A stretch of DNA of 64,000 nucleotides from Burkholderiales bacterium (GTDB taxonomy: Bacteria; Pseudomonadota; Gammaproteobacteria; Burkholderiales; Burkholderiaceae_C), in NCBI GenBank assembly GCA_028868855.1, contig JAGWTR010000008.1, forward strand, positions 87,405-151,404. Direction: 5' to 3'. Below are positions 31,732 through 41,724 of this stretch, in pieces. How positions within the stretch are numbered: the stretch's first letter is position 1; every line of letters starts with the position of its first letter. The notes under the pieces are model-generated. The model ran no database searches, had not been told where the DNA came from, and saw only the letters and a program-made list of their open reading frames with translations. The position numbers and the translations under genes were made by a program.

Positions 31732-33660
31732 TTAGGACGCCAGCTTCAGCGCGACGTCGGGGCTTGACGACGCCACCACACCCGCCAGGCGCTCACGCAC
31801 CGAGTGCTCGATGCCTGCGGCATCCAAGCCGCACAGGGACATCAGCTTGACCGGGTCGCCATGTTCGACGAACTCATCGGGCAGACCCAGGATCACCAAA
31901 GGCTTGATGATGCCCGCCGCGCTCAAGGCCTCGGCCACCGCCGATCCGGCGCCACCCATCACACAGCCTTCTTCAACCGTGACGAAAGCGTCGTGCGTGC
32001 GCGCCAACTCCAGCAGCAACTCGGTGTCCAGCGGCTTGACAAAGCGCATATTGGCCACGGTGGCATCCAGTCTCTCGGCGGCTTGCAAGGCGGGGTACAG
32101 CAAGGTGCCAAAGGCCAGCACGGCCACGCGGTGGCCCGGCGCCGCCTGCGACTGGCGGCGCACCTCACCCTTGCCCCAGGGCAGGGCCTGTAGATCGTGG
32201 GACACGGCCACGCCAGCCCCGGCGCCGCGCGGGTAGCGCACGCACACCGGGTGGTTCTGCTCAAACGCGGCGCTGAACGCCTGACGGCATTCGTTTTCGT
32301 CGGCCGGGGCGACCATGCTCATATTGGGAATGCAACGCACAAAGGCGATGTCGAACGCCCCCATGTGCGTGGCCCCGTCGGCGCCGACAATTCCGGCGCG
32401 GTCCAGCGCGAACACCACCGGCAGGTTCTGGATGGCCACGTCGTGGATCAACTGGTCGTAGCCACGTTGCAGGAAGGTGGAGTAAATCGCCACCACGGGC
32501 TTGAGCCCCTCGCAAGCCAGACCGGCGGCAAAGGTCACGGCGTGCTGCTCGGCAATGCCCACGTCAAAGTAACGCCCCGGGTACTTTTGATGAAACTCCA
32601 CCATGCCGGAGCCTTCGCGCATGGCCGGCGTGATGGCCACCAGACGCGTGTCATGCGCGGCCATGTCGCACAGCCATTGACCAAACACCTGCGTGAAGGT
32701 GGGCCTGGGCGGCTCGGCGGGCACCGCCTTGACCAGACCCACCGCCGGATCGAACTTGCCCGGCCCGTGATACGCAATCGGGTCGGCCTCGGCCAGCTTG
32801 TAGCCATAACCCTTTTTGGTGACCACGTGCAGGAACTGTGGGCCGCTGCGGTCGCGCAGGTTTTCCAGCGTGGGAATGAGCGAGTCCAGGTCGTGCCCAT
32901 CAATGGGGCCGACGTAGTTGAAACCGAATTCCTCAAAGATGGTGGCCGGCACCACCAGGCCCTTGGCGTGCTCTTCGAGCTTCTTGGCCAACTCGAACAA
33001 GGGCGGCGCATTGCGCAGCACCTGCTTGGCACCTTCGCGGGCCGCCGAATAAAAACGACCGGACATCAGGCGGGCCAGATGGCGGTTGAGCGCCCCGACC
33101 GGCGGCGAGATCGACATGTCGTTGTCGTTCAGCACCACCAGCACGTCGGCGGGCTTGCCGTTGTGCGGCACGCCCGCGTTGTTCATGGCCTCAAAGGCCA
33201 TGCCGGCGGTCATGGCGCCATCGCCGATGATGGCCACGGCCTTGCGCGACTCGCCGCGCAATTGCGCGCCCAGGGCCATGCCCAGCGCCGCCGAGATCGA
33301 AGTGGACGAATGCGCCGTGCCGAAGGTGTCGTAGTCGCTTTCATCGCGACGCGGGAAGCCGCTCATGCCGCCCAACTGACGCAGCGTAGCCATGCGGTCG
33401 CGGCGACCGGTCAGGATCTTGTGCGGATAGGTCTGGTGGCCCACATCCCACACCAGGCGGTCTTCTGGCGTATTGAACACATAGTGCAAGGCGATGGTGA
33501 GCTCCACCGTGCCCAGGTTGGACGACAGGTGGCCGCCGGTGCGCGAGACACATTGCAGCAGGTACTCACGCAACTCCACCGCCAATTGTTTCAGTTCGGC
33601 ACGCGACAGGCGCCGAATGTCGGCGGGCGTGTCGATCCTGGACAGCAATGGGTAGGTCAT
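31732..33660 (-). CDS. dxs: 1-deoxy-D-xylulose-5-phosphate synthase
   Basis: A 642-residue thiamine-diphosphate enzyme that starts the MEP isoprenoid pathway from pyruvate and glyceraldehyde-3-phosphate. The N-terminal part has [17 protein letters not shown], and the ThDP/Mg site is in [18 protein letters not shown] and [14 protein letters not shown]. The transketolase-like pyrimidine domain has [15 protein letters not shown] and [18 protein letters not shown] 33660 ([10 protein letters not shown]) is the usual start. It follows ispA after 32 bp in the xseB-ispA-dxs operon. Confidence 0.97.
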   Translation of the reverse strand: MTYPLLSRIDTPADIRRLSRAELKQLAVELREYLLQCVSRTGGHLSSNLGTVELTIALHYVFNTPEDRLVWDVGHQTYPHKILTGRRDRMATLRQLGGMSGFPRRDESDYDTFGTAHSSTSISAALGMALGAQLRGESRKAVAIIGDGAMTAGMAFEAMNNAGVPHNGKPADVLVVLNDNDMSISPPVGALNRHLARLMSGRFYSAAREGAKQVLRNAPPLFELAKKLEEHAKGLVVPATIFEEFGFNYVGPIDGHDLDSLIPTLENLRDRSGPQFLHVVTKKGYGYKLAEADPIAYHGPGKFDPAVGLVKAVPAEPPRPTFTQVFGQWLCDMAAHDTRLVAITPAMREGSGMVEFHQKYPGRYFDVGIAEQHAVTFAAGLACEGLKPVVAIYSTFLQRGYDQLIHDVAIQNLPVVFALDRAGIVGADGATHMGAFDIAFVRCIPNMSMVAPADENECRQAFSAAFEQNHPVCVRYPRGAGAGVAVSHDLQALPWGKGEVRRQSQAAPGHRVAVLAFGTLLYPALQAAERLDATVANMRFVKPLDTELLLELARTHDAFVTVEEGCVMGGAGSAVAEALSAAGIIKPLVILGLPDEFVEHGDPVKLMSLCGLDAAGIEHSVRERLAGVVASSSPDVALKLAS

Positions 33661-33692
33661 TGGTGCGAGTCCTTGCAGTTCTATCGCTTTGT

Positions 33693-34607
33693 TCAGTAGT
33701 CGCGGTGCACGATGCACTCGGCCAGCGAGGCCAAGGCGCGCGTGCGTTGCGCGGGCAAGCCGCTGCGGCTCAAGGCGGCGTGCGCCTGCGCCAGCAAGCT
33801 CTGGGCCTCGTGGCGGGCTCGATCCAGCCCCAGCAGGCTCACATAAGTGGGCTTATTAGCATCGGCGTCCTTGCCTGCCGTCTTGCCCAGGGTACTTGAG
33901 GCCTGGGTGGCGTCCAATATGTCATCAACCACCTGAAAAGCCAAGCCCACAGCCTCACCGTAGTCCGTGAATGCTTGCCAGGTTGGCCCGGTTTCGTCGA
34001 TGTCGGCACACGCCGCCCCCATCTGCACACTGGCGCACAGCAAGGCGCCGGTCTTGCGGTGGTGCATGTCGCGCAAGGCCGCTTCATCCAAGGTCACGCC
34101 CACGCTGGCCAGATCAATGGCCTGGCCACCGGCCATGCCAGCTTGCCCCGCTGCACGCGCCAACAGCCGACACAGGCGGGCCTGAGTGGGTGCACACACA
34201 CCCTGATCGGGGGTCAGCACCTCGAAGGCCAGGGCCTGCATGGCATCGCCGGCCAACATGGCCTGCGCCTCGCCAAACTTGATGTGCACCGTGGGCTTGC
34301 CCCGTCGCAGCACGTCGTTGTCCATGCAGGGCATGTCGTCATGCACCAGCGAATAGGCATGGATCAACTCCACCGCACACGCGGCCCGCAAGGCGGCATC
34401 GCGGCCCGCCGACGTGTCCGTGGCTGCGGCGGCTTCGGCTGCGGCCTGCACCAGCAAGGCACGCAAGCGCTTGCCTCCATCAAGCACGCCGTACCGCATG
34501 GCCTCGCCCAAGCCAGCCGGGGCCTGCATCGGCACCCAAACCTGCAGGGCCGCTTCCACACGGGCCAGGGCCTGGGTCGACCAGTCCACAAAGAATTCAG
34601 AATTCAT
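33693..34607 (-). CDS. ispA: polyprenyl (farnesyl) diphosphate synthase
   Basis: A 304-residue trans-prenyltransferase condensing IPP with DMAPP and GPP to make FPP. The first Asp-rich motif is [12 protein letters not shown], preceded by [11 protein letters not shown]; the second is [14 protein letters not shown]. Its ATG overlaps the xseB stop (ATGA). It feeds isoprenoid synthesis downstream of Dxs, encoded next in the operon. Product chain length is assigned from context. Confidence 0.95.
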   Translation of the reverse strand: MNSEFFVDWSTQALARVEAALQVWVPMQAPAGLGEAMRYGVLDGGKRLRALLVQAAAEAAAATDTSAGRDAALRAACAVELIHAYSLVHDDMPCMDNDVLRRGKPTVHIKFGEAQAMLAGDAMQALAFEVLTPDQGVCAPTQARLCRLLARAAGQAGMAGGQAIDLASVGVTLDEAALRDMHHRKTGALLCASVQMGAACADIDETGPTWQAFTDYGEAVGLAFQVVDDILDATQASSTLGKTAGKDADANKPTYVSLLGLDRARHEAQSLLAQAHAALSRSGLPAQRTRALASLAECIVHRDY

Positions 34608-34858
34608 TCAGCGTCCCAAGCCTTGAACTGGCCGTTCTCCAGCAATTTGACCTGGGCCTCCACCGCCTCTAGCCGGGCCCGACAAAATTGCAGCAATTGC
34701 GCGCCGCGCTGATAGCTTGCCAGCAGGTCATCCAGCGGCAACTGACCGGACTCCATCTGGCTCACCAGACGCTCAAGCTCAGCCTGCGCTTCTTCGTAGC
34801 TGGAGGGCAGCGCGACTGGCGCGGTTTTGGTGGAGGCAGAGGCGGTGGACTTGGCCAT
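34604..34858 (-). CDS. xseB: exodeoxyribonuclease VII small subunit
   Basis: An 84-residue helical subunit of ExoVII. The core [44 protein letters not shown] is the family signature region. The first ~25 residues are a Lys/Ala/Thr-rich extension. ATG 34858 (MAKSTASAS) is preferred over a longer reading to 34891. First gene of xseB-ispA-dxs; the large subunit gene xseA is not in the window. Confidence 0.93.
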   Translation of the reverse strand: MAKSTASASTKTAPVALPSSYEEAQAELERLVSQMESGQLPLDDLLASYQRGAQLLQFCRARLEAVEAQVKLLENGQFKAWDAE

Positions 34859-34943
34859 GATGGCGCCCGGGATAACCCGACAGAATGGCAAACCTCTATT
34901 CTATTTCGCCCACCGGACCAAATGGGGCCGCCTGGCAGGTGAT

Positions 34944-34973
34944 CTGTGAAGATTGCGCCCCCGGCGGGTACAA
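34944..34973 (+). promoter_or_regulatory. weak promoter candidate for the Rieske oxygenase gene
   Basis: GTGAAG, 17 bp, then TACAAT (5 of 6). The -35 is poor (3 of 6). It lies about 80 bp upstream of the ATG and is divergent from xseB. Confidence 0.3.
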
Positions 34974-35050
34974 TTGAAAGTTTTCCCGCATCACTGTGGG
35001 GCAGCCCTCAGCCTGGGGGTTGACATAGGTTTTTGGAGAACCTGGGGATC

Positions 35051-36175
35051 ATGTCCGACCTGAGTCCTGCACTCAACGCTCTTACCTGCAGCCGCACGCA
35101 GCTGCCTGTGTCCAGTTACTTCGACGAAGTGCTCTACCAGCAGGAGATTGAGCGCATCTTTCAGTCAGGCCCTCGCTACCTCGGGCACGCCGTGGCGGTG
35201 CCAGAAGTGGGCGACTACTTCACATTGGCCCAGGAAGGTGAAGGTCGCGCCTTGGTGCGCACGCCCACCGGCATTGAACTGATCTCCAACGTCTGCCGCC
35301 ACCGCCAGGCCCTGATGATGCGCGGACGCGGCAACAACCGCCACAACGTGGTCTGCCCGCTGCACCGATGGACCTACGACCTGCACGGCCAGTTGATCGG
35401 TGCCCCGCATTTTCCCCAAGACCCCTGCCTGAACCTGAACAACTACAAGGTTCGCAACTGGAACGGCCTACTGTTTGAAGACAACGGGCGCGACATCGCC
35501 GCCGACCTGGCCGATCTGTCGCCGCGCTTTGAGCCCGGGGGTGACCTCGATTTCACGGGCTTCGTGCTCGACAAGGTCGAACTGCACGAGTGCAACTACA
35601 ACTGGAAGACCTTCATCGAGGTCTATCTGGAGGACTACCACGTCGGACCCTTCCACCCGGGGCTGGGCAACTTCGTCACCTGCGACGACCTGCGCTGGGA
35701 CATGGCCAAGGAATATTCCGTGCAGACCGTCGGCGTGGCCAGCAGTTTTGACCGACCCGGCTCGGCGGTTTACAAGAAGTGGCACGACATGCTGCTCAAC
35801 TACCGCCAAGGCAAGAAACCGACGCAAGGCGCGGTGTGGCTGACCTACTACCCCACGATGATGGTGGAGTGGTATCCGCATGTGCTGGTGGTGTCCAATA
35901 TGTACCCGCAAGGTCCGCAAAAGACGCTCAACGTGGTGGAGTTCTACTACCCTGAAGAGATCGCCGCCTTCGAGCGTGAATTCGTCGAAGCGCACCAGGC
36001 CGCCTACATGGAAACCTGCATTGAGGACGACGAGATCGGCGAGCGCATGGACGCGGGGCGCAAGGCCTTGATGATGCGGGGCGACAACGAAGTCGGGCCC
36101 TACCAAAGCCCCATGGAAGACGGCATGCAGCACTTCCACGAGTGGTATCGGCGGACCATGAACTGCCCCACATGA
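35051..36175 (+). CDS. Rieske non-heme iron oxygenase, alpha-subunit type
   Basis: A 374-residue ring-hydroxylating-oxygenase-like protein. The Rieske 2Fe-2S ligands are in VCRHRQ (Cys82/His84) and CPLHRW (about Cys102/His105). The mononuclear iron site is in NWKTFIEVYLEDYHVGPFHPGL, which has the bridging Asp and two His. Such enzymes hydroxylate aromatic or aliphatic substrates using an external reductase. No reductase, ferredoxin or beta subunit is adjacent, and the substrate is unknown. ATG 35051 is used; a TTG at 35033 is unlikely. It is divergent from the isoprenoid operon. Confidence 0.9.
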   Translation: MSDLSPALNALTCSRTQLPVSSYFDEVLYQQEIERIFQSGPRYLGHAVAVPEVGDYFTLAQEGEGRALVRTPTGIELISNVCRHRQALMMRGRGNNRHNVVCPLHRWTYDLHGQLIGAPHFPQDPCLNLNNYKVRNWNGLLFEDNGRDIAADLADLSPRFEPGGDLDFTGFVLDKVELHECNYNWKTFIEVYLEDYHVGPFHPGLGNFVTCDDLRWDMAKEYSVQTVGVASSFDRPGSAVYKKWHDMLLNYRQGKKPTQGAVWLTYYPTMMVEWYPHVLVVSNMYPQGPQKTLNVVEFYYPEEIAAFEREFVEAHQAAYMETCIEDDEIGERMDAGRKALMMRGDNEVGPYQSPMEDGMQHFHEWYRRTMNCPT

Positions 36176-36181
36176 GCCACC

Positions 36182-36207
36182 GCACCGGCCTGTTGGCAGG
36201 TCGGTGC
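36182..36207. terminator. hairpin between convergent genes, possible terminator
   Basis: An 11-bp stem GCACCGGCCTG/CAGGTCGGTGC with one G-T pair and a TTGG loop lies in the 41-bp gap between the Rieske gene and the ZIP transporter gene. No T-run follows on either strand, so it may only stabilise the 3' ends. Confidence 0.45.
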
Positions 36208-36216
36208 CTCAAGGTG

Positions 36217-36993
36217 TCAATGGCCGTGCAGACTGTGCACGATGCTGCCGATCATCACCAGCCCGATCACCAGCCACATCAGTTGCAAGGCGGTGTCGCG
36301 CCAGCTCAGGCGTTTTTGCAACTGCGGGATCAGATCAGCCACCGCCACATAGATAAAGCTGCTGGACGCCACCACCATCATGTAAGGCAAGTAGGCTTGC
36401 CACGGTGCGATCAGCACATAGCCCAGCACGCCGCCCACCACCGCCGAAAACCCTGAGATCGCGTTGTAAACAAGCGCCCTGGTCCGCGAGAACCCCGCGT
36501 TGAGCAGCACGATGTAGTCGCCCACTTCCTGCGGGATCTCGTGCGCGATGATGGCCAGCGAGGTCACCAGACCGACCTGCGGATCGGCCAGGAACGATGC
36601 AGCAATCAGCACCCCATCGCAGAAATTGTGGATGCTGTCGCCCACCAGCACGCTCCAGCCGCCGCGCCCGGCCTGGGCGGCATCAAAACCGTGGTGGTGA
36701 TGGTGGTCGTCGTGCTCGTGGTGATGGCCGTGCCGATACAGCTCAGCCTTTTCCAGCAAAAAGAAAAACATCAGGCCAAACAGCAAAGTCAGGAACAGCC
36801 CTTGCGGAGGCGCCTTGCTCTCAAAGGCTTCAGGCAGCACGTGCAGCAAAGCCGTGCCCAGCAGCACCCCCGTCGACAGGCTCACCAGGTGTCGAACAAT
36901 CAGGGTCAGCAAGGGGGCCGATAAAGCGGCGGCCAGCACCACGGAGGCCACGCCACCCAGCAAGGTGGCCAATACGATGTAAAGCAAGGTCAT
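36217..36993 (-). CDS. ZIP-family divalent metal transporter
   Basis: A 258-residue membrane protein of the ZIP family with about eight helices. A cytoplasmic His-rich loop (RHGHHHEHDDHHHHHGF, residues ~88-104) is typical for metal binding. The transport site is in helix 4 (GDSIHNFCDGVLIAASF) and helix 5 (AIIAHEIPQEVGDYIVLL). It probably imports zinc or another divalent cation. It converges on the Rieske gene and is divergent from ppx/gppA, with 69 bp between starts. Confidence 0.92.
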   Translation of the reverse strand: MTLLYIVLATLLGGVASVVLAAALSAPLLTLIVRHLVSLSTGVLLGTALLHVLPEAFESKAPPQGLFLTLLFGLMFFFLLEKAELYRHGHHHEHDDHHHHHGFDAAQAGRGGWSVLVGDSIHNFCDGVLIAASFLADPQVGLVTSLAIIAHEIPQEVGDYIVLLNAGFSRTRALVYNAISGFSAVVGGVLGYVLIAPWQAYLPYMMVVASSSFIYVAVADLIPQLQKRLSWRDTALQLMWLVIGLVMIGSIVHSLHGH

Positions 36994-37062
36994 GCGGGGA
37001 TCTTATCAATGCTGTCAAGCATGGGCGCCGCCTTGTCACGCAATGCGAAGACAATGTGCGAC

Positions 37063-38628
37063 ATGAACACGACCATTGCCGCGAAAACATCGGGCGCCTT
37101 GCCCCGCCCCGCCGACACCAGCCGCTGGCCTGACATGCTGGCCTCGATCGACATGGGCTCCAACAGCTTCCGCCTGGAAATCGCCGAGTTAAGCAAGGGT
37201 CGCTACAAGCGCATCGATTACCTAAAGGAAACCGTTCGCCTGGGCGCCGGTCTGGATGCCCAAGGTCTGTTGACCGAGAGCGCCGCCCATCGCGGCCTGG
37301 AATGCCTGACCCGGTTCGCGCAGCGGCTCAAAGGCTTTGCACCGTGGCAGGTGCGGGCAGTGGCCACCCAGACATTGCGCGAGGCGCGCAACCGCGATGC
37401 CTTCCTGGTGCGGGCCATCCACGTTCTGGGCCACCCCATTGAAGTCATTTCTGGCCGCGAAGAGGCCCGCTTGATCTACCAGGGCGTGGCCCGCCTGCAA
37501 CCCGGTGTCTTGCCGCGCCTGGTCATTGACATCGGTGGTCGCTCCACCGAGATGATCCTGGGACACGGTCGCACGGCCACGCGGGCTGAATCCTTCAGCG
37601 TGGGCAGCGTCAGCCTGTCGATGAGTCACTTCCCCGGCGGCCGCTTCACACCGGAGGCGTTCCGTGCCGCGCAGATCACGGCGGGCGCGGAACTGGAGGA
37701 AGCCCTGGGGCCCTTTGCACATCAGCATTGGGAAGAGGCGCTGGGTTCATCAGGCACGGTGGGAGCCGTCTCGCAACTCTTGCAGGCCAACGGCCAAAGC
37801 GATGACGGCACCATCACGCCCGAAGGCTTGCGTTGGTGCATTGAGCAATGCATCAAGGCCGGCTCCATGGACGCATTGGCCTTGCCTGGCCTCAAACCGG
37901 AGCGCAAGGCCGTGCTGGGCGGGGGGCTGTCGATTCTGTACACACTGGCAATGCACTTCGGCATTGAGGCCTTGCGTCCGGCCAAAGGGGCCTTGCGCCA
38001 AGGCGTGATCTTCGACCTGGAAGAACGCATTGAGGCAGCCAGCACTCAAAGTCAGCGCGACCAACGCGATGCCTCGGTGCGCGAACTACAGCGCCGATTC
38101 CATGTGGATTTGAATCAGGCCGATCGCGTCCGTCAGCGCGCCCTGCTGCTGTGGGCGGGACTGAACACGACACCAGCGCTCCAGACCGACGGCGAAGCGG
38201 CCCGAGAACTGAGTTGGGCCAGCGCCGTGCATGAAATCGGCATGATGGTGTCTCACCACGACCACCACCGCCACAGCGCATATCTGCTGGGCCATGTCGA
38301 CGCCCCCGGGTTTTCGCAATCGCAGTTGCGCCATCTGGCCGAACTGGTGCTGGGCCAACGTGGCGAGCTGACCAAACTGGCACACCGACACGACACCATC
38401 TTGATGCGCCAGGTGCTGTGTCTGCGACTGGCCACCATCCTGCACCATGCCCGCACCCCACTGCCAAGCAAGGTGGCCCAATTGCACCCCGGCCGCGGTC
38501 GGGCCACGCTGACCCTGCAAGGCAAGTGGGCTCATCAGAACCCCCGCACCCTCCATTTGCTCGACGAAGAAGCTCGGCGCTGGGCGACCCAGGGCGACCG
38601 TCTCCTCCTGATCAAGATCGAGGACTGA
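37063..38628 (+). CDS. ppx: exopolyphosphatase / guanosine pentaphosphate phosphohydrolase family
   Basis: A 521-residue Ppx/GppA protein that hydrolyses polyphosphate and possibly pppGpp. The ASKHA ATPase fold motifs are ASIDMGSNSFRLEIAEL near the N terminus, SGREEARLIYQGVA, and VIDIGGRSTEMILGHG. The C-terminal half holds an HD-like helical domain with AVHEIGMMVSHHDHHRHS. ATG 37063 is chosen; an upstream in-frame start at 37009 reads as non-coding. The choice between Ppx and GppA cannot be made from sequence alone. Confidence 0.93.
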   Translation: MNTTIAAKTSGALPRPADTSRWPDMLASIDMGSNSFRLEIAELSKGRYKRIDYLKETVRLGAGLDAQGLLTESAAHRGLECLTRFAQRLKGFAPWQVRAVATQTLREARNRDAFLVRAIHVLGHPIEVISGREEARLIYQGVARLQPGVLPRLVIDIGGRSTEMILGHGRTATRAESFSVGSVSLSMSHFPGGRFTPEAFRAAQITAGAELEEALGPFAHQHWEEALGSSGTVGAVSQLLQANGQSDDGTITPEGLRWCIEQCIKAGSMDALALPGLKPERKAVLGGGLSILYTLAMHFGIEALRPAKGALRQGVIFDLEERIEAASTQSQRDQRDASVRELQRRFHVDLNQADRVRQRALLLWAGLNTTPALQTDGEAARELSWASAVHEIGMMVSHHDHHRHSAYLLGHVDAPGFSQSQLRHLAELVLGQRGELTKLAHRHDTILMRQVLCLRLATILHHARTPLPSKVAQLHPGRGRATLTLQGKWAHQNPRTLHLLDEEARRWATQGDRLLLIKIED

Positions 38629-38640
38629 AGCCTCTGGGCA

Positions 38641-39102
38641 TCAACGCTTGAGGGCGGGTAGCGTGCGACGGTACACAGGGCCCCACATCGGGTGCCCCGC
38701 TTCTGACTTGCTCAGCACAAAGCGCGGATCAGCGGCCCGCGCGGCCTTGAAAGCGGCCGCGCACAAGGTCGCACGCCGACTGGTGCAATAAATAAACGCC
38801 AGATGCTTGTGGGCATTGGCCACATCGGTCGGTGTGGACAAACCCGCCTGCAAGGCCGCTTTGAACTGGGTTTCAGCCACGGCGTATTGCGCCGCCTTAT
38901 ACGCCTTGATGCCCTGCGCCAAGGCCTCCTCGCCCGGGGCCAGCACAGGCACCGGCGGTGGCACCTCGGCTGCCGTCACCGGCGGGACCGGTTCAGGCGG
39001 CATCGCGGGTTTGCTCACTGGACGCGTAGCGCATCCGGCCACCAAGACGAGCGCCAACCATACAGCCCATGAAGCAGGGTGAGCGCGCGCGAAGGTCATC
39101 AT
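38641..39102 (-). CDS. TssQ-like (type VI secretion-associated) lipoprotein
   Basis: A 153-residue lipoprotein with lipobox VAGC (Cys24). After a Pro-rich linker it has a short TPR-like helical part ending in HKHLAFIYCTSRRATLCAAAFKAARAADPRF and EAGHPMWGPVYR. This C-terminal pattern resembles the TssQ family of T6SS-associated lipoproteins; I recognise it with moderate confidence. No T6SS structural gene is in the window. It lies 11 bp after the Ser/Thr kinase gene, so the two are likely co-transcribed and functionally linked. Confidence 0.7.
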   Translation of the reverse strand: MMTFARAHPASWAVWLALVLVAGCATRPVSKPAMPPEPVPPVTAAEVPPPVPVLAPGEEALAQGIKAYKAAQYAVAETQFKAALQAGLSTPTDVANAHKHLAFIYCTSRRATLCAAAFKAARAADPRFVLSKSEAGHPMWGPVYRRTLPALKR

Positions 39103-39113
39103 GGTGAATAGGC

Positions 39114-40709
39114 TCAGAATTGGTGTTTGATGGTCACAGCCACGCCCGCCTTGACCGTCACCGTTTTGCGCAGCGGCGGCGCATCACCGTTGCGGATGGT
39201 GAGCGTGTGGCGCCCCACCGGCAGGTTCAATTGTGTCAACGGCGGCGTCACCCCGAGCGATCGGCGGCCTTCAAAGACCTCACCCCACGGGCTGATCGCC
39301 AGGTTGACAACCCCTGTGCTGGCCGGGGCGGCGTCATTAGCCACCGGGTTTTCTTGTGCTGCGATGGCCGGGGCCGCCGCCTCCGGCAAGGGATCAGGCC
39401 CCGAGGCTGACGGGGCAACCGAGGGGGCGGCCGCCAACACCGGCGCTGCGACCAACGCAGGCGCCACAACAATCGGGGGCGACGCCGCCTGGGTCATCAC
39501 TGCAGCAGCCACGGTGGATGCCGACTCAGCGGGAGGCACACCCCCCGATCGCCCGCGCCAGACCACCCCGCCCACCACGGCCAAAGCCGCCAGGCCACCC
39601 ACCGTGGCCAACGGCCACGTCCAACGGCGCGGGGCCTTGGCTCCCTGATTCCGGTCCATCAGGCTGCGCACGGACTGCGAGCGGCCTGACTGGGGCACAT
39701 CCCCCTGGTCCCGCAACCAATCGCGCAGCGCTTTCGACAACGCACGAGCGGACCGGGTGCGCTGGGTCAGGTCACGGGCCATGGCCTGTTCGGCAATGTC
39801 GGACAAGACCTTGGGCACCTCCGGGTTGACCTCGCAGGCCGGTCGCACCTCACCCTTCAACACCGCATCGGCGATCTCGTCCAGGCTGTTGCCCGTGAAC
39901 GGCCGGCGCGCGGTCAGTAATTCATACAACACGACGCCCAACGAGTACACATCGGCGCGCCGGTCCACCGCCTCATGACGCACTTGTTCAGGCGCCATGT
40001 AATACGGCGACCCCCCCACGATTTCCTGGAAGCGGCTCTGCTCGTCATCGCGGTTCAAGGATTCGGCCTGCCGAATGCGCGCAATGCCAAAGTCCAGCAC
40101 ACAGGGCTGGGTGCGTCCCACCATGAAAATATTGGCGGGCTTGATGTCGCGGTGAATGACGCCCTTGTAGTGCGCGTATGACAAGGCATCGGCCACTCGA
40201 CGCACAATCAAGGCGCACTGCGCCGGCGTCGGCCTCCAGCCCAGGGCCAGCAGTTGGCGCAGGTCCTTGCCGCGCAGCAGCTCCATGGCGATATACGTGC
40301 CCTGCGGGCTGACCCCGGCGTCGTACACCGTCACGATGTGCGGATTGTTCAGACTCCCAGCCGCTTTGGCCTCGTTCATGAACAAGGCGTTGAACTGCTC
40401 GCGATCCTGCGCAGGCAGGTCTACATTCAAGGTCTTGATGGCAATCAGACGCGACAGCAGCGCATCGTGGGCGGCATACACAACGCCCAGGCCACCTTCA
40501 CCGATCTTGTACTTCAGCGCGTAGCGACCAATGTACCCAATGGTGGGCAACAACTCGGGCCGCCCCTTCGGCTTTTCATTGGCCTCCGGTTCGGGCAGCG
40601 GCAGCGTCTGGGCAATGGTGTCCGGATCGTCGGCACCCGTCGGGTCGACGTCCTCCTCCAGAGGCCGGGTGACATCCGAGTTGGGCGTGGCGCGGGACAC
40701 CTTGCGCAC
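39114..40709 (-). CDS. transmembrane serine/threonine protein kinase with PEGA-like C-terminal domain
   Basis: A 531-residue Hanks-type kinase. Kinase motifs: Gly loop GEGGLGVVY, Lys in IAIKTL, catalytic HRDIKPANIF, LDFGIARI and MAPEQV. A basic juxtamembrane part precedes one transmembrane helix (WTWPLATVGGLAALAVVGGVVW). A long Ala/Pro-rich linker then leads to a C-terminal PEGA-like domain (LAISPWGEVFEGRRSLGVTPPL, LPVGRHTLTIRN). It starts with GTG two bases after the nusB stop, so it is read as part of the rib-nusB unit. It is paired with a TssQ-like lipoprotein; in T6SS loci such kinases regulate assembly, but here that is inference. Confidence 0.9.
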   Translation of the reverse strand: MRKVSRATPNSDVTRPLEEDVDPTGADDPDTIAQTLPLPEPEANEKPKGRPELLPTIGYIGRYALKYKIGEGGLGVVYAAHDALLSRLIAIKTLNVDLPAQDREQFNALFMNEAKAAGSLNNPHIVTVYDAGVSPQGTYIAMELLRGKDLRQLLALGWRPTPAQCALIVRRVADALSYAHYKGVIHRDIKPANIFMVGRTQPCVLDFGIARIRQAESLNRDDEQSRFQEIVGGSPYYMAPEQVRHEAVDRRADVYSLGVVLYELLTARRPFTGNSLDEIADAVLKGEVRPACEVNPEVPKVLSDIAEQAMARDLTQRTRSARALSKALRDWLRDQGDVPQSGRSQSVRSLMDRNQGAKAPRRWTWPLATVGGLAALAVVGGVVWRGRSGGVPPAESASTVAAAVMTQAASPPIVVAPALVAAPVLAAAPSVAPSASGPDPLPEAAAPAIAAQENPVANDAAPASTGVVNLAISPWGEVFEGRRSLGVTPPLTQLNLPVGRHTLTIRNGDAPPLRKTVTVKAGVAVTIKHQF

Positions 40710-40711
40710 CT

Positions 40712-41188
40712 TCAGCGTGATCCCGACCGAATGGCCTTGACCTCATCGGGCCGCAAGCTGGGCGCCAGGTGGTCGAGTACGCCATTGACGTATTTGTGCC
40801 CATCGGTGCCGCCAAAGCTCTTGGCCAGCTCCACAGCCTCGTTGATGGCCACCTTGTACGGCACGTCCAGGCAATGCGTCAGCTCGTAGGCGCCGATCCA
40901 CAGCACGGCGTGTTCGACGGGTGACAACTCCGCCACGGGGCGATCCAGGAACTGCAGCAGCGCCCCATCCAGGGCCGCGCGCTGCTCAATGCAGCCATGA
41001 AGCAAGGCGTCGTAGTGGGCGCGGTCAGACTTGCTGAACTCTTCCAGCTCACGGATGTGGGCGTCGACCTGGCTCGATTCACCCGGGTTGAGTTGCCATT
41101 CGTACAGACCCTGCAAGGCGAACTCACGGGCACGACGGCGCGAGGACTTGGCGCGGTCACGCTTGGGGGTGTCGGTCACGGTACTCAC
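40712..41188 (-). CDS. nusB: transcription antitermination factor NusB
   Basis: A 158-residue NusB, which with NusE (S10) binds boxA RNA in rRNA antitermination. Seen: [16 protein letters not shown] near the N terminus, [15 protein letters not shown], and the C-terminal [29 protein letters not shown]. It overlaps the ribH stop (ATGA), the common rib-nusB linkage. An N-terminal basic extension ([11 protein letters not shown]) is typical of betaproteobacteria. Confidence 0.97.
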   Translation of the reverse strand: MSTVTDTPKRDRAKSSRRRAREFALQGLYEWQLNPGESSQVDAHIRELEEFSKSDRAHYDALLHGCIEQRAALDGALLQFLDRPVAELSPVEHAVLWIGAYELTHCLDVPYKVAINEAVELAKSFGGTDGHKYVNGVLDHLAPSLRPDEVKAIRSGSR

Positions 41189-41649
41189 AGCAGGTCATCC
41201 AGCAAATTGGCCATCTCAACGGCAACGCGGGCGGCATCACGGCCCTTTTCTTCGACCCGGGCTTCGGCCTGGGCCTGATCTTCCACCGTCAGGATCGCAT
41301 TGGCGATCGGCACGTGGTGGTCCAAACTGACCCGCGTCACACCGGCTCCACTTTCGTTGGCGACCAATTCAAAGTGATAGGTTTCACCACGGATGATGCA
41401 GCCCAGCGCCACCAGGGCATCAAAGCGCTCGCTATCGGCCATGGCCTGCAGCGCCGTGGGCACCTCCAGCGCACCGGGCACGGTGACGTGCTGGATGTGC
41501 TTGCGAACCACCCCCAGGGCGACGAGTTCGTCAATGCAGACCTCGGCCAGCCGGCCTGTCAGATCGTGGTTGAAACGGGCCTGAACGATCCCGATGCGCA
41601 GTTCGCGTCCATCGAGTCGGTCGGCTTGTCCTTTGTCAGCGCCTTGCAT
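41185..41649 (-). CDS. ribH: 6,7-dimethyl-8-ribityllumazine synthase
   Basis: A 154-residue lumazine synthase, the penultimate step of riboflavin synthesis. Seen: [45 protein letters not shown] with the catalytic His after the RGET motif, and [16 protein letters not shown]. It lies between ribBA and nusB and overlaps nusB by four bases. Confidence 0.97.
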   Translation of the reverse strand: MQGADKGQADRLDGRELRIGIVQARFNHDLTGRLAEVCIDELVALGVVRKHIQHVTVPGALEVPTALQAMADSERFDALVALGCIIRGETYHFELVANESGAGVTRVSLDHHVPIANAILTVEDQAQAEARVEEKGRDAARVAVEMANLLDDLL

Positions 41650-41724
41650 GTGTTGTGGTCCTCAAAAGAGCGAGTAGGAAATACCAAAAAGAGCGGGGCA
41701 ATGCGTTCAACGAAGTCCCTGTGG

